Shown here: piece after piece, positions 33,887 through 44,800 of the stretch | Layout: every line of letters starts with the position of its first letter | Numbering within the stretch: the stretch's first letter is position 1 | From: Tetradesmus obliquus | Lineage: Eukaryota > Chlorophyta > Chlorophyceae > Sphaeropleales > Scenedesmaceae | Reading direction: 5' to 3' | DNA length: 64,000 nucleotides | Assembly: GCA_030272155.1 (NCBI GenBank) | Contig: CP126192.1 | Coordinates: forward strand, 4,932,501 to 4,996,500 | Notes under the pieces: model-generated | Told to the model about the DNA's origin: nothing | The model's database searches: none | The model's input: the letters and a program-made list of their open reading frames with translations, nothing else | Translations under genes and position numbers: made by a program

Positions 33887-36836
33887 ATGGCGCCCAAAAA
33901 GAAGCCAGCCAAGCCAAAGGTGATGTCTCGTGACGATGAAATCACTGTGAATGCCTTATTATACATGCTGCTAACCTGCCATGTGCTGCCAGTAGGCTAC
34001 AAAAGAGAAGAAGAAGGATGCGGCACCAGCAGGCGATGTGGAGGCTGCATCGATTGAAGAGCTGCACCAAAAGATTCAGACACTGGAAAAGGAGAACAAC
34101 AAGGAGGAAGAATACAGAAACTACATGCAGCTAGAGCGGGTGCGCACCAATTAGGTCATGTTGCAGCAGCAACAATTCAATTTGTCAGCAGTGCAGTTGC
34201 TCACACGCCATGGTACAGCGGCTGATGGAGCAGCCTACAGCTTCAGGTTTGCCGTTGAGTGCACCGCGTAATTGCTAGCTCTGCTTCCAGCAATCCTTGC
34301 TGTAGCTGTGCTGCTGTCACCCGGCCTAGCTAAAACGGCACAGCCAGATACCGCAGTGAGCAGCTGTGTTATACATCGTGTGTGCACCTTTATGCTGCTG
34401 CTGCTGCTTGCAGGACAAGATAAATGCCTTCTGGGAAATCACAAAGAAGGAGCTGGAGGACAGGAAAGCAGAGATGCGCAACCAGGACAGGCAGATGGAG
34501 GAGATGGAGGACCTGCACCAGCGGGAGCTCAAGGTGCTGATTGCAGCAGTGCACTGCAGCAGCAGCCAGTCAGCCAGCACGCACCCCTAATCACTGCGCT
34601 TGCAGGATGCCTGCCAGCTTGCATCCAACAACAGCCAGGCTCTGGCACCGGCACCTGCAGATGAATGGGGCTCTGCAGGAACAGGCGCAGCAGTGGTGCT
34701 TGCCAGCAGTGCGGGCTATGTGCAGGCCAGAAGTAGCCCTGTAAGGCAGCGCAGGACCCACACCTGGTTTGAATATGCCAGCAACTGACCAGCAGCCTTC
34801 AATCCTGTGTTCATGCTTGCAGATCTACCAGCAGAAGGTGAAGCACTTGCTGTATGAGCAGCAGAACAACATCACCACGCTCAAGTCAGATGCAGAGCTG
34901 GCGCTGAAGCTGCAGCAGGACGAGTTCAGCAAAAGAGAAGCAGAGCTCAACAGGGACAAGCGGGGGCTTAAGCAGGAGCTGAAAGAGCAGGTGAGGGTGC
35001 CGCCAGCAGCCCTTGAAGCTCGTGTGCATGCTGATAGGCATGACGGTAGCAGCCAAGCAGGAAGCAACACTACTGACAGCAAGCCGCAGCCGACTTTCGA
35101 GTGCAGTGCAGCTAGGTGCACGTGTTGTTGCATAACAGGTCCCATGCAGTGGCCAGGGCCTGCAAACCGCATTGACAGGCAGTCAGGGAGTAGCCATGTG
35201 TTAAGCCTGCTTGGCCTCAACAACAGCAGCAGCAGCTAGTACCCAGACATGCAGCATCTCCACCTGTGTTGACGTCTATGTTGTGCAAGTCAGCAACAGC
35301 CTACAGAACTGGCAAGCAAAGCAGGCACTACATTTGTTGCCAGCTCCTGCTTAGCACAGCGCCGTCATGCTTGCGTGGCATGTCTGCATGCCTCCTGCAG
35401 GAGCTGGCGCACGCGGAGATGCTGCGCGCGCTGAAGCTGGAGCAGGCCAAGGAGCTGACCAAGCTGCGGCAGGAGTTTGAGCTGGCGGCGCGCGAGCTGG
35501 GCGTCAAGTACGAGCGCAAGATGAAGATGCTGCGCGACGACCTGGAGCTGCGGCGCAAGCAGGAGATCCACGAGGTGGAGGAGCGCAAGGTGCGGCTTCA
35601 GAGGCCTCTTCAGGTGGAAGCATGTGCGAGCAGCAACCAGGCAGCGAGAAAGGTGCAGGGTCAGATGGTGTTGATGCGGGGATCTTGCCAGCACAAGCAT
35701 GTGTAGAGCGTTATGCAGTGACAACCAGCATGTGTAGCCACAGTGAGTGGCTGACAACAGCAGCAGTTTCCAGCGGCCACCATGGTGGCAGGAACTTGTT
35801 GGGGCCATAAGCAGCTGCATTTGCTGCTTGGTCAGCATACATGACAGGCAACACAGCAGACATGCAGCTGCCACAGGTCCAGCCACCAGGTGCAATGTTC
35901 TGGGTGTTCAAGCAGCGTCCTGGGCACTGCTGTTATGGCTCACAGCAGGGTTGCCTCTGCGGCTCTGTGTGCCTGTTGCCGCTGCCACTGTGCGCAGAAC
36001 ACGCACATCAACGAGCTCATGAAGAAGCACGAGCGTTCCTTTGCCGAGATCAAGAACTACTACAACGACATCACGCACAACAACCTGGACCTGATCAAGG
36101 CGCTCAAGGAGGACGTGGCGGAGATGAAGAAGCGCGAGGCGCAGAACGAGAAGCTCATGTGGGTGGGGCTGGGCGGGCAACAGCATTGCGGGAGGTGTTG
36201 CATGCCTTGCCTGTTGCATGCCAAGCTGCATCTTTGTATAAAACATTCAAAATCCAGCGCTCCTACTTTCTCAAGCATGCCATATGGCACCCGCATGTCA
36301 TTTTATCTGGATACAGCGTTTGCTGCATTTGTTGGAGGAACCTGTGACTCAGCCCAGCTGACGTGACTGCCCAGCCAACATCAACTGGGTGCTGCTTGTC
36401 GCAAATTGCTGGCGCCATACGCTGCGCATTGACGTGCATGCTGTGCTGTTGCTCGCAGGTACGAGATTGCTGCCGAGAACAAGCGCCTGTCGGAGCCGCT
36501 GGCGCGCGCGCTGAAGGAGGTGGAGGGCCTGCGTGCAGCGCTGACCAGCGCTGACAAGGACAAGGCCAGCCTGGCGCAGACCAAGGCGCGCCTGGCGACA
36601 GCAGAGAAGCAGGTGGGACCTTGGGCAGCTGGCTGGACGTGTGCATGCAGGTGTGCCCTGGGAGGTCGCGTTGCGACTGTGGTGAACACACAGCGTTGTT
36701 GGCATGGACCACACACCGCTGCATCCTCATGACATAGCTTCCAAAGCAGCCGGCAAATGTGGTGCGTTATGATGTGTGCATCTGCCTGATCCCAGCGGTG
36801 CTTAAATTGTGCTGCTGTTATGACAGCATTGATAAA

Positions 36837-36874
<38 letters not shown>

Positions 36875-37116
36875 GTGGCGTGTCTGCAGGTCAAGAACCT
36901 GGAGTGGGAGGCTGAGGTGCTCACGCAGCGCTTCGCAGCAGTGCAGGCGGAGCGTGATGCGCTGTACGACAAGTTTGAGGCCAGCGTGTACGAGGTGGCG
37001 CAGAAGACAGGTGCGGGCCTGCACACATGAGGGGCGATGTGCACAACTGGCTGGTGGTGGGTGATTCAATACCGCAGCTGCTCATACACACACTATGTGT
37101 AGTACCTGCTGGTCTC

Positions 37117-37153
<37 letters not shown>

Positions 37154-38104
37154 TTGCGCCTCAGGATTGAAGAGCATGCTGCTTGAGAAGCGCGTGGAGG
37201 TGCTGGCTGAGGCGCTGGAGATGAAGGACGCGCAGCTGGGCGAGGTGCTGGCAGCAGCACACCTGGACCCGGCGACGCTGCAGCAGGTACGGCAGGCTGC
37301 GCATAAGGGCCGGAGGTGCATGTGGAGCTGTGCACTGCTGCATGATGAGCAGAGCTTGCTGCCAGCATGCAACTGGTATTGATGGTGAACTGCAGGTGTC
37401 TGTTGTCGTGCCTGCTGATGGGTTCTGCGTACTCTGCGCATAACCTGGCAGCGCTACTGACCAGCGTGTGCTGTCTGAAGAACCCTATGTAGCAGCAGCA
37501 AACACCCTGCATGGTACAGCAGCTCGCACACATGACCACTAGCAACCCAATTGCTGCACACTCACACTGTCCTTGTGGCACAACTGCTCTCTGCTGCTGC
37601 TGCTACCTGTGCAGGTGAACAAGAAGCTGGAGGAGGTGCTGACCAACAAGAACAGCATCATCAGGGCGCTGCAGTACGACGTGGCCAAGGTGTCCAAGGC
37701 ACACAACGACCTCATACGCGTGTACGAGGCAAAGCTGGCAGAGTACGGCATCCCAGCAGGTGGGCGCAGGCAGGCAACGATGCCTGCAATCTGCTGCCGG
37801 ACAGTACTGTGCAGTAGTGGACACAGCTGCAGTTTGTGCTGCCTGCTGGAAGGCAATGCATACGTATCTTTGTTCAAAGGAAGCGTCAGGCACGAGCATC
37901 TTGGGCCAGCTGCTACAATCTGCCTGGCTGTGTGAAGTGCCTAAGCATGCCATGCAGCCAACCAAGGTCTGCCTGCTGACAATGGCACCATATCAACAGT
38001 GCTTTCCACCTGCTGCTGTCCTGCTGTCTGCAGAGCAACTTGGCTTCCGGCCGCTCATCACCAGCACCAGCACTGGGCCAGCAGGGTTGGTGGCGGGCCA
38101 GTAG
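33887..38104 (+). CDS. DRC4: Dynein regulatory complex subunit 4 (DRC4/GAS8)
   Basis: Eleven exons (33887-33919, 33996-34139, 34414-34533, 34823-34990, 35401-35589, 35998-36158, 36459-36612, 36890-37010, 37165-37286, 37615-37759, 38034-38104) give 475 residues, the usual length for GAS8. The protein is almost all coiled coil after a Lys-rich start ([11 protein letters not shown]). Recognisable conserved blocks are [40 protein letters not shown] and [19 protein letters not shown], followed by [13 protein letters not shown]. It is a structural subunit of the nexin-dynein regulatory complex that links outer-doublet microtubules in motile cilia (PF2 in Chlamydomonas). Its presence points to an alga that makes flagella at some stage. 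Acceptors of exons 8 and 9 are preceded by (CTG)12 and (CTG)10. Confidence 0.94.
36838..36873 (+). repeat. (CTG)12 before a DRC4 splice acceptor
   Basis: Twelve perfect CTG units end 16 bp upstream of the exon at 36890, in the usual position of the polypyrimidine tract. Confidence 0.95.
37120..37149 (+). repeat. (CTG)10 before a DRC4 splice acceptor
   Basis: Ten perfect CTG units end 15 bp upstream of the exon at 37165. Confidence 0.95.
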
Positions 38105-38594
38105 CAGCAACAAAAGGGGTTGGGGCTTTCGACCTTCAGCAAGACGTTTGATTTTGTCGAATTGATATTGATGATTGGTTTCTGTGATTCAAAAGCAGCT
38201 GTGAAGCTGCATTGCTCAAGATTTTACGAACCAAGTTCAAACTTTTGACGATCCACCTTTGTAACGCCGCGTCAAGAACACGAGAGGCCGATTGTTTCAA
38301 GTATCATACTAGAATGAATATATGAAAGTACAGAACGCGTCAGCATACATGTCTACAGTGCACGGGCAACAACAATCGCGATGCAACCCCCTTCGGACAC
38401 AAAACGAGTCTTGAGATATCCGTTGTCTCCAATAGGTTTATGTGTGAAACGAGTGCTAAGCTATGCATCCCACTGCACACCCAAAGCAGCAGCAGCAGCA
38501 CAGCATAGCACAAGGTGGGAACAGCAGCATTGCATGCAGAGCTTGCTCAGCTCGGCATATCGCTTACGACTGACCAAGCTAATCGTGTACTGCT
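38105..38594. other. Intergenic between DRC4 and the trithorax gene
   Basis: The stretch is A/T-richer than its surroundings. A TGTAA at 38260-38264, about 155 bp after the DRC4 stop, matches the polyadenylation signal usual in chlorophycean algae. No gene is seen. Confidence 0.5.
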
Positions 38595-41500
38595 ATGCAC
38601 AGTGTTGAGGCGACGGTGCCTGTCCAGCCTGAGTATCTGCTGGGCCGGCGCGTCACTGTGAAATGGGACTCTGGCTGGTTCTCAGGAAAGGTCACAGCCT
38701 TCAATGCAAACAGCTTCAAACACAAGGTGGGCAGCTAGCCCGCCCTGAAGGCAACAGGCAACTATAAAGTCAATCCGGCTGGGGAGGCAGCGTCAAGCGT
38801 GTGCTTGCATTTGCACAGTTGTAGTGGCCACGCAAGCAGCAGCAGCAGTTGCGCGGCCTCTTCAATGCCTGGCAAGGACACATGCAGCATATCCCATTGC
38901 TGGCACTGTTATTGATGCTGCAGGTTGAGTATGATGATGGTGATGCAGAGGAGCTGCTGGTGGGGCTGGGCGTGCCCATCAAAGTGTGCATTGCAGCGGG
39001 AGAGCAGCTGCAGCTGCCGCTGCCATCCCTGGAACAGCTCACGCAGCTGTCGCAGGTGCTGCTACAGCTGGCAGAGCAGGCGCAGGCAGAAGCAGCAAAG
39101 CCTGGGGGGCCTGCAAAGAGGCGCCAGCACCAAAAAGAAGGTGCGAGGTGTACGTGGGGCGCGAAGTTGGAGCAGTCCAAGGAATGTTCTTGTTATCCAA
39201 GGTGCTGCTGCTGCTGGTCCAAAGCAGGCAACTGCCAGCGTCCATATGCATCTTGCTTTGCAGCACAAGCAGCAGCATTGTGCTGCGACTGTTTGTGTCG
39301 CTGAAATCCAATGCTGTGGGTGCTGTATCTGCTGGTGCCAAATGCGCATTACTTTCTGCAGCGGATGATAGGCGGGAACAGGCAGAGGAACTGCTGGAGC
39401 TAGCAGATGCTCTTGCTGAAGCAGCAGCAGCAGCAACAGTAACAGCAGGCCAGCCAAGCATCCCGTGGCAGGCGAAGCAGCAAGCGCTGGCACCGAAAGG
39501 TGCTGCAGTAGCAGCAGCTGCTCCGGCAGGCAGCGGAGCTGCAGCCAATGCAGCAGCAGGGCCAGGGGCGCTGCCTGATGCCCTGACTGCTGCACAGCAG
39601 CTGCTGGCATTTGGTGCCGTGCATGTGGCCAACGTGCCTGGCCTTGGCTTCACACAAGTGGTGAGCTGCTTGGCTTGCTGGGTGTCTGTTCAGGCAGTTG
39701 GAGGCGACCTTATGAACCAGTGACACCTGTCACACAAGCAGGGCGCTCCTGCTCTCCATTGTTAGGCTCTCTGTCTGGGTGCTGTGCTAACATGAAGGGG
39801 CATCTCATGCAAACAGCTCTCACCATACAGCTAGTCATCCTGTGCTGCCTCACAAGCGTGCAGTGCCTGCAGCGGTGCCCGGCACAACAGCTATGTTTGT
39901 GCAACTTGCCTTCACTGCCTGTCCTGCTTGCTTGCTGTGCCTGCGTTGCTGTTGCCGCCTGCAGGAGTGGCTGTGGCAGCAGCTGGGCCCCAGCATGTCA
40001 GTGGCTGAGGCACAGCAGCTGCATGATGATCACCGCCGGCAGCAGCAGCAGCAGCAGCAGCCTAGTGGTCTAGGCACTGAGCTGTTCTGCTTGGAGCAGG
40101 AACTTTCAGAGGCGTACGCTGAGCACCTGCAAAACAGGCAGCAGCACAAGAGCATCTTCAAGGAGTGAGCGTGGCACAGCATGCAGCAGCGCTGTGAATC
40201 CGAGGTTACTGGCTGTTTCGCTGGTGTAACCGCAGCACGCACCCTGCTGCCCTGGCATGCCATTCTAACATCACTGCATTGCCTCATGGCGAATGAGGCA
40301 TTCTATTGTGTATTTTCCTAGGCTCAGAGGTGTTGCAGCCACAACGCAGCGCAGCGCGGCAGCCGGCCCTCACTTTCACGTCCTGCCCGCCCCGCCACTC
40401 GCCATACTCACTGCTCACGCCTCTCTCCTGCACATGCACACACACCAGGATGGACGTGTGCCTGCGGCTGGCTCCCGAGGCGCTGGTGGGTCGCGTGCTG
40501 CGCGTGTTCTGGGCAGCAGATGACGCCTGGTTCCCTGGAGGCGTGGAGAGCTATGATGCTGCCACTGGCAGGCACAAGGTGCGCAGGTGGAGCAGGTGTA
40601 CGTTGCCTTTGGAAGTGCCTAGATAGGCTGCTCATCTGGGCTGCGGGCTGCTTGACGAAAGGTTGCAAAAGGTGCTGGTGATTTCCTTCGCCCTCATCCA
40701 ATAAGTCATGTTCAGAGAGCCCAATTACAGAGCCCTGCGCCATGCGACGTGTTGTGTGCTGCTGCCAGGTGAAGTACAAGGATGGCGAAGAGGAAGATCT
40801 GTGGCTGGGCATTGAGCGCGTGCGCCTCATGATCCAACCGGGAGAGCAGCTGCAGCCGCCAGACGCAGCCACGCTGCGCGAGCTGGCCCAGTGCTACGCA
40901 GAGCAGGCGCAGCTGCTGCAGCAGCAGTTCGCAAAACAGCAGGGCAGCAGGTCCGACTGTATGGATGTGGATGGAGAGCACGCAGAGGATGAGGTAAGCA
41001 GCAGGCAGTGCTGGCGAGATGGCCACAGTTGCAGGCTGGGCATGCTAGGACGTGTTAGGATGTGGGGGTGGGCTGCGTGCTGCCTTGTAGTGTGAGCGTG
41101 AGGCTGCTAGCTGGGCATGCTACAGATCTGCAGATGAACTGCATGCTGCCTTGCAGTGCTCTGATGGTTGCAGGCTGGGCATGCTACGACATGCCGCTGA
41201 TCGGCTTGTAGGGTGCAGGCTGCCTGTCAGTGCTGTACCTGGCCAGATAGCTTGACAGCAGCAGCTGCTGATGTTGCTATGGATGTGCTGCTGCTGCTGC
41301 TGCAGGAGCTGAGCAGGCCTGTGAAGCTGCAGGCCAAGGCCCAGGTGCTGTTAGGAGCAGCACACCTCAGGGACACCTTCCAGGTGCTGGACACCTGGCT
41401 GCCACCACGCAAGCCAGCAGCAACAGCAGCAGGGGCTAGCTTGAGCAAAGCTGCAGGCGGCAGCAGCAGGGCTAAGGGCAAAGGCAAGGGCAAGGGCAAG

Positions 41501-41820
41501 GGCAGTGCTGCAGCAAGAGGCGTGACGGCTGCAGCGGCAGCGGAACAGCCAGCGGCCGAGGCAGCAGGGTCTGCAGAAGCTGTGGTTGCTGCGGGTGCTG
41601 CCACACAGGAGCAGCAGCTTGGCAGCAAGCGGCGCCAGCCGTCAGCTGCAGCAGATGGCTGTGCTCCATGCAGCAGCCCTGCAGGCAAGCGGCGCAAGCA
41701 GGTTGATGCGGCCAGGGGTGCTGCTAGCATCCCTGTTGATGCCGGGTATGCTGCTGGTGTAACCCGCACTGGCAGCGATACACCCAGCCATGTCCTGCAG
41801 GAGCTGCAGCAGCAGCTGTT

Positions 41821-41855
<35 letters not shown>

Positions 41856-44800
41856 GTAAGGGGAAGAAGCGTGGTGGCCAGCAGCGGCAGCTGGCAGGGA
41901 GGAGACCTGCAGCTGCTGTCAAACGCCAACAGCAGCGGGAGAGCCAGCAGCAGCGGGAGAGCCAGCAGCAGCAGCAGCAAGAGCAGTCTGTGATCCCAGA
42001 GCCAGCAGCGCAGGCTGCATTGCTGCAGCCGTTGGGCCCTCAGAGCAATAGTGAGGCCGGCGGTGCCGCTGATGCAGCAGATGCTGCTGCTGCTGGTACC
42101 ATGCTGATCAGTAGCACTATTGCAGCAGCAGAACCCGCCGACAACAGCAGCGGCGATGGCAGCGGCAGCAGCAGCAGCAATGTGCTGATCAGTGTGCGTC
42201 CTGGTGATGTCGTGTGGGTGTCCACCAAGGGCTGCCCTCCCTGGCCTGCCCTGGTCATCACATCTGAGGAGGCCACAGACTTCTCCATTGCTCAGGGGCA
42301 GGCGCGGCTGCCGCAGGTGAGAGCACAGCAGAGCAGCTTGCGCATGCAGCATGGAAGGCAGCGGCAAGTTGAGTAGTGGTGGTGGTGGTACTGCTGGTGC
42401 TGGTTGTGTGAGGGGGCGGCTGCTGCCTGCTGCCTGCCCTACAGCGCACCTGGTGGCACAACCATGTCTGTTGGTTGTGCCTGCTATTGGCCCCTGGCCT
42501 GCCTCACCCACTGCTTCTCTACCGCTGTACTTCTGTGCTGCTTTCATCTGCAGGTGTGTGTGCAGCACTTTGGGGACTACACGCGCGCCCGTGTCAGCCC
42601 CGCTTCGCTGCTGCCAACAGCAGTGGTGCTGGAGCAGCGGCTGTGGCTGGACCTGCTGGCGCGCAAGCCGTCACGCCTGGTCAGCACCTACCGGCTCAGC
42701 CTCAAGGAGCTGATTACATACTGCAAGGTGCGCATGCGGCTGGTGCTGGGCTTCTGGAGCGGATGCGTACTTTTTGAAGCCTTGTCTGCCCTGCCTGCTA
42801 ACTACTGTTGCACTCACCACTCGCATGTGCCAAGCAGCATGTGAAACTGTGCCTACTTCCCTCGCTGCCTGTTGTCGTGCAAATCGCTGCCCAACTCCTT
42901 GCTTGCAATGCGTGCAGACTGGGGAGCTGCCAGACGCCCTTGATGGTGCCGGAGCACATTGACGTGTTGTGTCGTGCACCAGCTGACGCTGTATGAACCT
43001 CTTTCGCTGCCTGCTGCGCACAACTGCCTTGTTTCTTCCTGCTTGCAATGCATGAAGACGGGGGAGCTGCCGGATCCTGAGATGGTTCCTGAGCACAATG
43101 ATGAGCGCTGGCTGAATGACGACAGCGAAGACCTGCTGCTTGACGACCAGGACAGCAGCAGCAGCACAGGCAGCAAAGCAGGCAAAAGGGGCGCCAAGAA
43201 GGGAGCTGCGCAGGGGGCTGCAGCAGCTGCAGACAAGTGCTACACAGTAAATGGAGCCGCACTCAAAGACCTGCGGCAGTGGGCAGCCGACCTAGTAGCT
43301 CAGCAGCAGCAGTCTGGGGACTCGGCGCCGGGTAAGGCAGCAGCAACCGGCGGTGCCAAGCTGCCGCTGCAGCTGGCAGCCAACCTGCAGCTGCTGTCAC
43401 TGGGCAGAGTGGAGTTCCTGCACCCGGCTTTTCACAATGAGAAGTTCATATGGCCGGTGGGCTTTGCGGTGCGGCGGCGCGCGCGCACGCCTGCATCTGC
43501 CGGGCGCGAGCTGTGGCACCTTGCGGAGGTGCTGGAGGCGCCCGATGGCAGCGGGCCGCTCTTCAGGTGAGGCGTTAGTAACGTGTGTTATAACTGTTAT
43601 GTAAAAGTCAAGTGTGATTTGCAGCAGAGGGGTGCTGATGTGAGGGCACGCATCTGCTATGCTTGATGAATGAGGCACCTGCTTTGCTTTGGCGGGGCAC
43701 CTGCTTGCAGCAGATGCTGACACAGCTAGCTAACGACACTCACTGCTGGCTGCTGCTGCTGCTACTACGCGATTTGTTTGCCGACTTGCAGGATCACGCC
43801 TGACGGCTGCAAGCCCGTGAGCGGGTCCAGCCCCACAGCCGCCTGGCAGGAGCTGTACAGGGCAGCAGCAGGCGGCAGCATCAGCGGCGCGTCAGCAGCA
43901 GCAGCAGCCAGCGTGTGCGGTGCTAAGCTGTTTGGGCTTCAGCACCCTGTGGTGGCTGCGCTGGTGCAGGCGCTGCCAAATGCTGCTGGCTGTGACAGGT
44001 TCATGGCCTGGCAGGGCGAACCGCCACAGCCTGTGCTGCTGGTGAGAGGCAGCATGGCACTGTGGTTGCAGGTTCCTGCCGTGGTGCTCGTGCAAGTGGC
44101 TGGCAGCATGCTGCCTTTGGAACCAGTTGCACTGCGGAGGCTGTCGCGTCCTGTGTATGTTCAAGTCAGCCTGTCTGCCGCATGCGTGAGCCTCACGCAC
44201 ATGAGCGTACCCTACAACATCCATTGCTGCATGACGCGCCTTCCCACATCACTGCTGCCTGGTGCAATAGCCTGAGTGTGCATGTGTCGTTTGTTCAAAC
44301 TCCGCCGCGTGCCACAGACGCCTGAGCTGCGCCTGGCGAAGCGTGCCATTGCAGCCCGCCTGCTGCGCCTGCCGCCCGGCATCCAGGCGTTGCCGCTGCG
44401 GCGTCAGCTGGTGGGCCTGTGTGACGCGTGTGGGGAGGAGGCGGAGGCTGAGGACAACCTCATGGTGGAGTGCGACAAGTGCAGGGTCATGGTGAGTGAT
44501 CAACTGCCTCAGTTACTTGCAGCTGTGGTTCACCATGCGGCAGTGGCGGCGCAGCGGCGTGAAATAATCGATGCACATCCTCTGCTTCTGTTTTCTTTTG
44601 GTGACATTGTGGTGGAGTGCGACAAGTGCAGGGTTGTGGTGAGGCGGCGGGTGCTGTTGCGCTGCATTGCTGTTCTGTTCAGCACCCCACCAACAGTTCC
44701 TGCAGATTGTTAACATGTTGTTGGGTGGTGGCAGTTGCAGGGTCATGGTGATGCCACAGTTGCTCTGCTGGTGGGCTCCGCGGATGAACGTGCACGTTGC

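Noticed and set aside
41819-42568. Leu-rich 250-codon minus-strand frame over the trithorax polyQ exon
   Set aside because: It is the reverse translation of CAG runs (CTG gives Leu). The plus strand carries the PWWP-containing exon.
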